NCBI GenBank assembly: GCA_012026855.1
Contig: VEOV01000045.1
Coordinates: forward strand, 1-6,665
Direction: 5' to 3'
DNA from: Geobacter sp.
Lineage (GTDB): Bacteria > Desulfobacterota > Desulfuromonadia > Geobacterales > DSM-12255
DNA length: 6,665 bases
Each line of letters starts with the position of its first letter. Position 1 is the first letter of the stretch. Position numbers and translations under genes: made by a program. The notes beneath the pieces are model-generated. The model was not told the DNA's origin, did not search any database, and saw nothing but the letters and a program-made list of their open reading frames with translations. Positions 1 through 6,643 of the stretch are shown here, piece by piece.

Positions 1-926
1 CACTTGGCCTCCACAACAACCCAAGGCTGCAATATCTCCGCCCGGAGCTGATCGGTTTTGTGCTTGGCGCCTTTGTCAGCACCCTGGCGAGCCGTGAATT
101 CCGTTCAAGGGGGGGGAGTGCGCCGCTCCTCAGGTTTACTGCCGGTTTTTTCCTGATCGTCGGCTGTGCCGTCTTCATCGGCTGTCCGATCAAGCTTTTC
201 CTGCGGTTGTCAGCCGGCGACATGACCGCCCTTGCCGGGGGTGTCGGCCTTATTGCCGGCGGCTGGGGGGGGCTGAGAGGCTTGTCCAACGGCATAGAAC
301 TGGGCAGACTCTCCCCTTCGGCAGCACCCAGAGGGAGCGGCCTGCTCGTACCACTCTTTTTCTTCATGCTGCTGCTGTTTCTCTTTGTTTCTCCGGCATT
401 CCTGATCGCCTCGGAGCGCGGCAGCAGCGCCCAGCATGCCCCACTCACTACGTCCCTCGGGGCGGGCCTGATCCTGGGTTTTGTTGCCCAGAAAAGCCGC
501 TTCTGCATCACCGGCAGTATCCGCGACATCTTTCTCATGGGCATAAGGGCGCCACTGTTTGTTGGTGGTGCGGCCTTCATCCTCTCCTCGTTTATTGTCG
601 CTGTTGCTACCGGCAGATTTCATCCCGGTTTTGCAGGCCAACCCGGCGCCCATCAGGAGTATCTCTGGAGTTTTCTCGGCATGGCACTGGTCGGCTGGCT
701 CTCCGTCCTGATCGGAGGCTGCCCGTTCCGCCAGCTGGTAAAATCCGGCGAGGGGGACACTGATGCTGCCATGGCCGTGGCAGGCATGTTCCTCGGGGGT
801 GCCCTGGCGCAGAGTTGGAGCCTTGCCGCCACTTCTGCAGGGGTCCCCACGGGCGGCAAAATTGCCGTTCTGCTCGGTTTTGCACTCCTTTTTGCCACCA
901 GTCTGCTGACACGGGAGAGAGACTGA
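1..926 (+). CDS. yedE: YedE-type selenium/sulfur-compound membrane permease (5' end off window)
   Basis: This is an integral inner-membrane protein of the YeeE/YedE family, closest in style to the selenium-metabolism-associated YedE. Such proteins are thought to import a selenium or sulfur compound; the exact substrate is unproven. The reading frame is open from base 3 with no stop before the window edge, and the in-window GTG at 60 falls inside a conserved stretch (RPELIGFVLGAF), so the gene begins upstream. About eight hydrophobic segments can be seen. The family's GCP signature occurs twice, as GCPIK (Cys codon 183-185) and GGCPFRQL (Cys codon 720-722), and a third conserved Cys lies in KSRFCITGSIRD (codon 504-506). 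In the related thiosulfate importer TsuA, conserved cysteines handle the sulfur substrate. The TGA at 924-926 is two bases before the next start, suggesting translational coupling. The missing upstream part should show whether yedF or selD is adjacent. Confidence 0.88.
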   Translation, partial: LGLHNNPRLQYLRPELIGFVLGAFVSTLASREFRSRGGSAPLLRFTAGFFLIVGCAVFIGCPIKLFLRLSAGDMTALAGGVGLIAGGWGGLRGLSNGIELGRLSPSAAPRGSGLLVPLFFFMLLLFLFVSPAFLIASERGSSAQHAPLTTSLGAGLILGFVAQKSRFCITGSIRDIFLMGIRAPLFVGGAAFILSSFIVAVATGRFHPGFAGQPGAHQEYLWSFLGMALVGWLSVLIGGCPFRQLVKSGEGDTDAAMAVAGMFLGGALAQSWSLAATSAGVPTGGKIAVLLGFALLFATSLLTRERD

Positions 927-928
927 TT

Positions 929-1930
929 ATGGGCTCCGTCATCTCAGCCACTCTGCTGCTCGCTTTTTGCCTGTTAATCCCCCAAACTTTGCTGGCGGCC
1001 GACATGGAGATAACCCCCTTCAGCACCATCAACCAGCAACCGACTTTAAAGCTGTACGGCTTCCCCTTGAATTCCTCAGCCACGCTTACCCCTGCCGGCA
1101 AGCTTGATATTGCCCTGCTACAGGAGATTACCAGCGACTTCAGCACTGCCGCTAACCCAAAAGAGCAGCTGCTGTTTGATGGTGAGGCCTACCGGACGAC
1201 ACTGGCCGTCACTTTTGGCATCAATGACAAACTTGATGCGGGGATAAATATTCCTTATCTGCTTTACAGCGGCGGTTTTCTCGACAATTTCATCATCGAC
1301 TGGCACGACACCTTCGGCATGAGACAGGGGGGGCGCGACAGTGCCCCAAAAGGGGCGGTCAACTACAGTTATCGTAAAAACGGTGTGGACAAGCTGAAAA
1401 TGGCCAACTCCGGCTCAGGCATCGGCGATATCAGTCTGACTGCCGGCCGGAAGCTTTATGAAGATTCGGACAGCAATCTTTCCCTGAGAGGCACCCTGAA
1501 ACTGCCCCCCGGCGACAGCAGCGAGCTCAGGGGGAGCGGCAGCACTGACCTGGCTCTGTCCCTTTGCGGCGCGACCCGGGGCACAACCGGATGGGGGCGC
1601 TTGGGTCTGTTCGGTTCAGCAGGTCTGCTGGCAATGACAGACGGCAGGGTAATTGCCGAGCAGCAGGAGAATTTCGCGATCTTTGGCACTTTGGGAGCCG
1701 GATGGAGCCCGGCATCATGGATTGCCTTCAAACTGCAGCTCAATACCAATTCTCCACTTTACAGACAGAGCTCCCTCAGGCAGCTGTCAAACAGTGCCGT
1801 CATGCTGACAACCGGCGGGACACTCCTGCTGCCGGATAACTACAAACTCGACCTGGGGGTGGCTGAAGATATCTCCGTCGGCACAGCCCCTGACGTAACC
1901 TTTCACTTCGGCCTCAGCCGGCTCTTCTGA
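929..1930 (+). CDS. DUF3187-like exported protein, predicted outer-membrane beta-barrel
   Basis: The 333-residue product resembles the DUF3187 proteins of Geobacter-like bacteria, whose function is unknown. Residues 1-24 form a signal peptide with a long hydrophobic core and a likely cut at LLA-A or LAA-D. The rest alternates polar and hydrophobic residues in strand-like runs rich in Gly, Ser and aromatics, and the chain ends in Phe (SRLF), the usual outer-membrane barrel ending. The recognisable core includes GFLDNFIIDWHDTFG and GSGIGDISLT. The ATG at 929 was chosen because it gives the signal peptide and has a purine-rich GGGAGAGA at 913-920. The same frame extends upstream to 815, but that part lies inside yedE and reads as non-secretory sequence. 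One oddity is that the signal peptide's n-region has no Lys or Arg. The two-base gap after yedE suggests the two are made together. The barrel and export calls are firm inferences; the family name is recalled without a search. Confidence 0.75.
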   Translation: MGSVISATLLLAFCLLIPQTLLAADMEITPFSTINQQPTLKLYGFPLNSSATLTPAGKLDIALLQEITSDFSTAANPKEQLLFDGEAYRTTLAVTFGINDKLDAGINIPYLLYSGGFLDNFIIDWHDTFGMRQGGRDSAPKGAVNYSYRKNGVDKLKMANSGSGIGDISLTAGRKLYEDSDSNLSLRGTLKLPPGDSSELRGSGSTDLALSLCGATRGTTGWGRLGLFGSAGLLAMTDGRVIAEQQENFAIFGTLGAGWSPASWIAFKLQLNTNSPLYRQSSLRQLSNSAVMLTTGGTLLLPDNYKLDLGVAEDISVGTAPDVTFHFGLSRLF

Positions 1931-1940
1931 ACTGGATTCC

Positions 1941-3731
1941 ATGGCCCATCTACCTGTAAACATGCTTGAAGCACAAAAGCGGGGCTGGCAACAGCTCGAC
2001 ATCATTTTCATCACCGGTGATGCCTATATCGATCACCCTGCTTTCGGCGCGCCGCTCCTGGCCCGTTGGCTGGAACATCACGGTTTTCGCGTCGGCATCA
2101 TTGCCCAGCCTCACTGGCGCAGCAGTGATGCGTTTCGCATCATGGGCAGACCCAGGCTCTTTTTTGCCGTGGCTGCCGGAGCAATGGACTCCATGGTTGC
2201 CCACTATACCCCGGCCGGCAAGCTGAGGCACGATGATGCCTACACCCCCGGGAATCGTCACGGCGCCAGACCAAACCGTGCTACCATTGTCTATACCTCC
2301 TGCTGCAAGGGGGCCTACAAGGACGTTCCGGTTGTCATCGGCGGCATTGAAGCAAGCCTGCGCCGTTTTGCCCATTACGACTTCATGGAAGACAAGGTCA
2401 GGCGCTCCATCCTCTTTGACAGCAAGGCCGATATCCTTGTTTACGGCATGGGGGAGCGGCAAATCCTGGAGATCGCCACCAGGCTGAAGGATGGTAACAG
2501 CAGCGACTCCATGACCGATATCCGTGGCACGGCAGTTGTTGTCAGGGATACCATATCCGGGGCGCTGCAATTGCCATCCTTTGATGAGGTCCAGAGTGAC
2601 CGGCAAAAATACGGCGAAGCCTTCAAACTGAGTACGCTGGAGCAGAACCCATATAGCGGCAAACCCCTGCTACAGGCCCATGGCGACAGGCTCCTCCTCT
2701 GCAACCCTCCGGCAGCGCCTCTGACAACTGCCGAGCTGGACCTGCTCTATGCCCTCGACTTCACCAGGCTGCCCCACCCGTCCTACAAGGAGCTGATCCC
2801 GGCCTGGGAACAGATTAAAACCTCAGTCACTACCCATCGCGGCTGCAGTGGCGGCTGCGCTTTCTGCGCCATCACCTCCCATCAGGGTAAATTCATCGCC
2901 TCACGCTCGGAGAAGTCGGTATTAAGTGAAATAGAAGGGGTTGCTGGGCAGAAGTGGAGCAGAGGCAGCATCAGCGATATTGGCGGACCAACAGCCAACA
3001 TGTTCGCCATGAAGTGCACCGCTCCAGATTCCGGACATGGCTGCCGCCGGAGCAGCTGCCTCTATCCGTCAATCTGCCGGCATCTCGACCTCGCCGGCAA
3101 GGCGAGTGCACGTCTGCTGACAAAGGCAAGAGCACTGCCGGGAGTCAGGCATACAGCCGTGGCTTCCGGTATCCGCTTTGACCTGCTCCTCAGACAGCCG
3201 GAATATTTTGCCGAGCTTGTGGCGAATCAGGTCGGGGGGTTGCTGAAAGTCGCTCCGGAGCACCTCTGCGACAGTGTGACAAAGATCATGCGCAAACCTG
3301 GCGGCAGGCTCTTTGCAGAGTTTCTTGAGCAGTTCCGCCAGATCAGCCGCCAGACCGGCAAGAGACTGGGGGTTGTCCCATACCTCATCTCCGGGCACCC
3401 TGGTTGCACCCTCAGTGATATGGTTGATCTGGCAATCGAACTGAAAAAACTGGGATTACGGGTTGAGCAGGTGCAGGACTTCACCCCAACACCCGGAACG
3501 CTTTCCACCTGTATCTACTACACCGGGGTTGACCCGTTCAGCGGTGAAGCTGTCTATGTGCCCAGGGGGGCAAAAGAAAAACGCTTGCAGAAAGCGCTCT
3601 TGCTGGCCCATCTGCCGGAGCATAAAAAGGATGTGGTTGAGGCGCTCAGGCTCTGCAAGCGGGAAAGGGATGCCTCCCTGCTTTGGGGTGCCGGCCTGAA
3701 CCTGGCTGCAAACAGTAAACACCATAAATAA
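1941..3731 (+). CDS. ygiQ: YgiQ family (UPF0313) radical SAM protein
   Basis: This cytoplasmic radical S-adenosylmethionine protein of 596 residues belongs to the YgiQ/UPF0313 family, whose substrate is not known. The N-terminal part carries the family block GDAYIDHPAFGAPLLARWLE (about residues 29-48). The radical SAM motif CxxxCxxC is intact at Cys302, Cys306 and Cys309 (GCSGGCAFC) and should bind the [4Fe-4S] cluster. It is followed by SDIGGPTANM and a second set of cysteines at 359, 368, 373 and 379. The C-terminal DUF3362-type region has PTPGTLSTCIYYTG and YVPRGAKEKRLQKALL. It is shorter than E. coli YgiQ (about 740 residues) but within the range of shorter family members. The ATG at 1941 is preferred over that at 1962 because MAHLPVN matches the usual N-terminal lead-in before KRGW. 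No convincing Shine-Dalgarno is seen; with only ten bases after the preceding stop, translation may depend on coupling. Confidence 0.93.
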   Translation: MAHLPVNMLEAQKRGWQQLDIIFITGDAYIDHPAFGAPLLARWLEHHGFRVGIIAQPHWRSSDAFRIMGRPRLFFAVAAGAMDSMVAHYTPAGKLRHDDAYTPGNRHGARPNRATIVYTSCCKGAYKDVPVVIGGIEASLRRFAHYDFMEDKVRRSILFDSKADILVYGMGERQILEIATRLKDGNSSDSMTDIRGTAVVVRDTISGALQLPSFDEVQSDRQKYGEAFKLSTLEQNPYSGKPLLQAHGDRLLLCNPPAAPLTTAELDLLYALDFTRLPHPSYKELIPAWEQIKTSVTTHRGCSGGCAFCAITSHQGKFIASRSEKSVLSEIEGVAGQKWSRGSISDIGGPTANMFAMKCTAPDSGHGCRRSSCLYPSICRHLDLAGKASARLLTKARALPGVRHTAVASGIRFDLLLRQPEYFAELVANQVGGLLKVAPEHLCDSVTKIMRKPGGRLFAEFLEQFRQISRQTGKRLGVVPYLISGHPGCTLSDMVDLAIELKKLGLRVEQVQDFTPTPGTLSTCIYYTGVDPFSGEAVYVPRGAKEKRLQKALLLAHLPEHKKDVVEALRLCKRERDASLLWGAGLNLAANSKHHK

Positions 3732-3762
3732 CAGGACAGGAAACTGCCCTGCCGACAACTTT

Positions 3763-3788
3763 ATCGGCTTTTGACCTAAGCCGGTTTT
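3763..3788 (+). terminator. Probable Rho-independent terminator after ygiQ
   Basis: ATCGGCTT (3763-3770) pairs with AAGCCGGT (3778-3785) around a seven-base loop, giving eight pairs including one T-G wobble. TTTT runs from 3785 to 3788. It lies 31 bases after the ygiQ stop, as expected for the end of block 1. The T-run is short and broken by GC, so termination may be partial. A weaker stem, GCCGA (3751-3755) with TCGGC (3764-3768), followed by TTTT at 3769-3772, overlaps it and is an alternative terminator. Confidence 0.55.
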
Positions 3789-3821
3789 GCTGGCTGCATA
3801 CAGATTGAAAGTCAATATTTC

Positions 3822-3851
3822 TTGATGTTTTATACGATTATTCATTATGCT
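3822..3851 (+). promoter_or_regulatory. Tentative sigma70-like promoter for the exported-protein cluster
   Basis: TTGATG (3822-3827) and TATGCT (3846-3851) are separated by 18 bases, each matching four of six consensus positions. They sit in the AT-rich stretch between the ygiQ terminator and the small exported gene, leaving a leader of roughly 60 bases. A better -35-like box, TTGAAA (3805-3810), lies upstream, but its partner at normal spacing is poor (TTTATA, 3829-3834) and TATACG at 3831 is 20 bases away. No operator-like repeat is convincing. The call rests only on position and consensus match. Confidence 0.3.
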
Positions 3852-3919
3852 GGCAACTTCTATCAAGCCACTCAGAAGCTGCAGGGCTACTATCATCATT
3901 GTTGTATTGTGAGTAACAC

Positions 3920-4234
3920 ATGCGCCACCCAATAATTGTTAAATACATCCACTTTTCTGCATTAATTTGCCTGTTCTGCTGCGTTGCCCTGATCGCAATC
4001 AGAGGAACAGCTGCGGCAAGCAGTGCCAAAATGACCTTCGAATTTACCGATGAATGTGACGACGGCCTTACGCCGGAAATCGATTTTTATCTTAAAGGTA
4101 ATCCGGACAAAATGTGGGGCACTTACTGGCTGCAGTATTTCAACAAACCGCTCAAAACCAAAATCACCTGCGAGGAAGATTCGCAGATCTGCTTTGGAGC
4201 CTGGCTGGACAATTCAAGCTGGGGATGCGGCTAG
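3920..4234 (+). CDS. Small Cys-rich exported protein, frame interrupted by TAG (continues to 4315)
   Basis: I do not recognise the family. The 104-residue product up to the TAG begins with a signal peptide (basic residues at 2 and 8, hydrophobic core about 10-27, likely cut in the AAASSA stretch at 31-36). The mature part has Cys46, Cys84, Cys91 and Cys103 and several aromatics (MWGTYWLQYF). After the TAG at 4232-4234 the same frame runs another 26 codons to TGA at 4313-4315 and adds cysteines at 107, 115, 118 and 129. The longer 131-codon reading would have eight cysteines in the exported part, an even number suited to disulfides. The long reading ends 22 bases before the next gene, while the short one leaves a 103-base gap. 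Only a weak GTGAG lies before the ATG. The gene may therefore be a recent nonsense mutant, a sequence error, or read through the amber codon. A role with the adjacent SUMF1-like and caspase-like proteins is guessed from position only. Confidence 0.65.
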   Translation: MRHPIIVKYIHFSALICLFCCVALIAIRGTAAASSAKMTFEFTDECDDGLTPEIDFYLKGNPDKMWGTYWLQYFNKPLKTKITCEEDSQICFGAWLDNSSWGCG

Positions 4235-4237
4235 AAA

Positions 4238-4274
4238 TGCACTGAAAACAGCAAGGGTGCATGCTTCAGTTGCA
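4238..4274 (+). other. Imperfect stem-loop just after the in-frame TAG
   Basis: TGCACTGAA (4238-4246) pairs with TTCAGTTGCA (4265-4274) with one bulged base, around an 18-base loop. Inside the loop, GCA (4251-4253) can pair with TGC (4258-4260). The stem starts three bases after the TAG that interrupts the small Cys-rich gene. Structures placed after stop codons can assist recoding, as SECIS does for UGA, but nothing identifies this as a known element. Part of the complementarity may simply come from repeated TGC cysteine codons. Confidence 0.3.
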
Positions 4275-4337
4275 AGGAGACTACCGTAAGCATAGGTCTG
4301 CAATGCAACAGGTGACAGCAATACGTGGAGTGACTGA

Positions 4338-5435
4338 ATGTCTAAAGTTCTGAACTTTTTACTGCACCTTATGACAGGATTAACTCTCCTTCTGTCCCCT
4401 GTTGCCCAGGCTGCCGAAGTAAAAAACCTGCAAACCGGACAACAGGAGAATCGGGTTTTTGCCGTCTATGACCTGTATGGCAAACCGGGCGAAAAGAGTG
4501 CCGACATAAAAATTGTCATTGAGGTGGGTGGCGAACGCTATGAGGCCGAAAAGCTGGCCGTGAGCGGTGATTTTGGCAAGGGAGTCAAGGTCGGTACCCG
4601 GAAAACGGTATATTGGGATGTGCTGAAGGACATGCCATCCGGTTTTGAAGGTGAGCTTTACTGGAATATCGATATTGTCAAACCTCTGGAAGCGACTGCC
4701 GGGTCAACAGCGGCAAACCAGTCCACTGGAGCAAAAGAGAATTCTCAAGAGATCATTGAAGCTGCCGCATCCATACAGCTTGTCAAGGTTCCGGCAGGCT
4801 GCTTCAATATGGGCAGCACTATTGGAGGGGCTGAGCAGGATGAAAAGCCGGTTCATGAAGTCTGCCTCGACAGTTTTTATCTCGGCAAATTCGAGATTAC
4901 CCAGGCACAGTGGCAAACGGTCATGGGAAGCAATCCATCATATTTCAAAAAATGCGGCAATAAATGCCCCGTGGAAAATATCTCCTGGGCCGACGCGTCA
5001 CGCTTCATCAAGAAGTTGGCTGCCCTCAGCGGCAAAAGATACCGTCTGCCGACCGAGGCAGAGTGGGAATATGCTGCCAGGAGCGCTGGCAAGAATCAGC
5101 GCTTCGCCGGCGCCGATGACAAGGTTGCTGCCCTTGGCTGGTATGAAGTTAATGCCAACGGCACTACCCATCCGGTTGGAGAAAAGACTCCCAACGACCT
5201 CGGCATTTACGACATGAGCGGCAATGTCGCCGAATGGGTGCAGGACTGGAAAGGGGATTATACTGCGGCAAAAGCAACCAACCCCACCGGAGAAAACAGT
5301 GGGCAGTTCAAGGTTGTCCGAGGCGGTTCATGGCTTGACGACCCTGCCAGTCTGCACACAACTTTCCGGAGCGATATGACCCCGAAAGTGAGAACCAACC
5401 TGATTGGCATGAGAGTCATGCTGCCGGTTGACTGA
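4338..5435 (+). CDS. Exported SUMF1/FGE-like domain protein with N-terminal beta-type domain
   Basis: The 365-residue protein has a signal peptide (cut after AQA, residue 25), so it acts in the periplasm or on the envelope. Residues about 35-120 form a beta-rich domain of the type often placed before SUMF1 modules (YDLYGKPG, VSGDFGKGVKVG, YWDVLKDM). A Ser/Thr/Ala-rich linker follows, and residues 145-365 form the SUMF1 (FGE-sulfatase, C-type-lectin-like) domain with VPAGCFNMGS, RLPTEAEWEYAAR (236-248), DMSGNVAEWV (292-301) and RGGSW (328-332). True formylglycine-generating enzymes carry two copper-binding cysteines just after this last motif. Here those positions appear to be Asp334 and Leu339, so FGE activity is unlikely. 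Related SUMF1-fold proteins serve as other enzymes or as binding modules. GGAG at 4327-4330 lies seven bases before the ATG. The next gene encodes a caspase-like protease, and SUMF1 with caspase domains is a recurring bacterial pairing. The exact role is unknown. Confidence 0.87.
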   Translation: MSKVLNFLLHLMTGLTLLLSPVAQAAEVKNLQTGQQENRVFAVYDLYGKPGEKSADIKIVIEVGGERYEAEKLAVSGDFGKGVKVGTRKTVYWDVLKDMPSGFEGELYWNIDIVKPLEATAGSTAANQSTGAKENSQEIIEAAASIQLVKVPAGCFNMGSTIGGAEQDEKPVHEVCLDSFYLGKFEITQAQWQTVMGSNPSYFKKCGNKCPVENISWADASRFIKKLAALSGKRYRLPTEAEWEYAARSAGKNQRFAGADDKVAALGWYEVNANGTTHPVGEKTPNDLGIYDMSGNVAEWVQDWKGDYTAAKATNPTGENSGQFKVVRGGSWLDDPASLHTTFRSDMTPKVRTNLIGMRVMLPVD

Positions 5436-5454
5436 CTCTGTTTATCATGCTGTC

Positions 5455-5460
5455 AAGGAG
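5455..5460 (+). promoter_or_regulatory. Shine-Dalgarno that fixes the caspase-like gene start
   Basis: AAGGAG lies six bases before the ATG at 5467. It supports that start over the in-frame TTG at 5428, which overlaps the preceding gene and has no such site. Confidence 0.75.
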
Positions 5461-5466
5461 CGCACC

Positions 5467-6609
5467 ATGAAACAACTCCTGATAATCGTTGCACTGGCTT
5501 TACTGACCGCAACAGCTGTTTCAGCCGAGCGTTCAGGGGGCCGGGTTGCCATCATTCCGGCAACTGCAAGTCTTGATACAACACCTCCGTCCATAGACAT
5601 TACCTCTCCAGATGTCAGCAGAGGGGTAAAAATCATGGCGACGGAGACAAAGACCCTGGTTCGCGGGCGAGCATCCGATGAAAGTGGTGTTGTCTCGGTA
5701 ACGGTAAATGGCATTATGGCCAGACTTGATGACAAGGGGAATTTTGCTGCCGAGCTCTTTTTGAAACCGGGCGAGAATGCCGTATCCGTTGTTTCGGTTG
5801 ATACCCGCGGCAATCAAGGGATGAAACGGTTCGCAATTTTCAGGCAGATTGACTCGCTGCCGCCGGCTCAGGAGGTCGCCCAGACAGGCACGCTCTTCGG
5901 CACAAATTATGCGCTCATCATCGGCATCCAAAACTACAGCGACAGCAATATCAATAGCCTCGACCAGCCACTCCAGGATGCCCAGAGGCTTTACGAAACC
6001 CTGACCAGATACTACACCTTCACTCCGGACAATGTCACCCTCCTGCGCAACCCTGATCGGATCAGCATCATCCAGGCGTTTGACCAGTTGGCGCAAAAGA
6101 CAACCGACAACGACAGCGTACTGATTTTTTACGCCGGCCATGGTTTTTGGGATGAACGGCTCAAGCAGGGCTTCTGGCTGCCGTCAAACGCATTGAGAAA
6201 AAGCCGGGCAGAATGGCTCTCCAACGGCACAATCAGGGATTATATCAATGGCATCAAATCCAGGCACACACTCCTGATTGCCGACGCCTGTTTCAGTGGC
6301 GGCATTTTCAAAACCAGAAGCGCCTTCAGCGAAGCGACCAGCGACATAAAGGAACTGCAGAAACTGCCAAGCAGAAAGGCAATGACAAGTGGCGCTATGA
6401 AAGAAGTGCCTGACAAGTCCGTATTTATTGAATACCTTGTCAAAAGGCTCACACAGAACAAAGACCAGTTTCTCAGTTCAGAGCAGCTGTTTGCCAGCTT
6501 TCGCCAGGCGGTCATAAGCAACAGTCGTAATAATCAGGTGCCCCAGTTTGGAGAAATTCGTGAAACCGGTGATGAGGGAGGCGATTTTGTTTTTGAAAGG
6601 AAGCCTTGA
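5467..6609 (+). CDS. Exported caspase-like (peptidase C14) protease with Ig-like domain
   Basis: The 380-residue product is a predicted periplasmic cysteine protease of the caspase/metacaspase fold. The signal peptide is clear (MKQLL, hydrophobic core, cut after VSA at residue 20). Residues about 39-133 form a bacterial Ig-like domain (TPPSIDITSP, VRGRASDESGV, LKPGENAVSV), probably for binding or positioning. The caspase p20-like part starts near residue 145 (NYALIIGIQNY) and contains both catalytic residues, His225 in FYAGHGFW and Cys275 in DACFSGG. The p10-like end has the expected AMTSGAMKEVPD, SVFIEYLVKRL and final EGGDFVFE. Asp273 beside the Cys resembles metacaspases, which usually cleave after basic residues; this specificity is inferred. 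The ATG at 5467 is chosen because AAGGAG (5455-5460) lies six bases upstream and the signal peptide begins there. An in-frame TTG at 5428 would bury the signal peptide. The 31-base gap after the SUMF1-like gene indicates an operon. The substrate is unknown. Confidence 0.9.
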   Translation: MKQLLIIVALALLTATAVSAERSGGRVAIIPATASLDTTPPSIDITSPDVSRGVKIMATETKTLVRGRASDESGVVSVTVNGIMARLDDKGNFAAELFLKPGENAVSVVSVDTRGNQGMKRFAIFRQIDSLPPAQEVAQTGTLFGTNYALIIGIQNYSDSNINSLDQPLQDAQRLYETLTRYYTFTPDNVTLLRNPDRISIIQAFDQLAQKTTDNDSVLIFYAGHGFWDERLKQGFWLPSNALRKSRAEWLSNGTIRDYINGIKSRHTLLIADACFSGGIFKTRSAFSEATSDIKELQKLPSRKAMTSGAMKEVPDKSVFIEYLVKRLTQNKDQFLSSEQLFASFRQAVISNSRNNQVPQFGEIRETGDEGGDFVFERKP

Positions 6610-6643
6610 TCCTCTGACAAGCAACAACAGCAAACTCTGTAAA

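Noticed and set aside
815..928. Upstream extension of the DUF3187-like frame
   Set aside because: It lies inside yedE, reads as Cys/Arg/His-rich non-secretory sequence, and would place the signal peptide internally. The ATG at 929 fits better.
1950..2606. Long open frame on the - strand opposite ygiQ
   Set aside because: It is fully antisense to a strongly conserved gene, and its translation shows no recognisable motif. It is a by-product of codon bias.
3856..3883. CTTCT/AGAAG inverted repeat before the small exported gene
   Set aside because: Only five pairs with a long loop, too weak to call an operator.
4232..4234. Selenocysteine reading at the interrupted small gene, suggested by the nearby yedE
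   Set aside because: The codon is TAG, not TGA, so selenocysteine insertion does not apply.
5428..5466. Upstream TTG start for the caspase-like gene
   Set aside because: It overlaps the previous gene by eight bases, lacks a ribosome site and would bury the signal peptide. The ATG at 5467 has AAGGAG at the right distance.
5533..6141. Long open frame on the - strand opposite the caspase-like gene
   Set aside because: It is antisense to a gene with clear domains and catalytic motifs, with no domain or start signal of its own.
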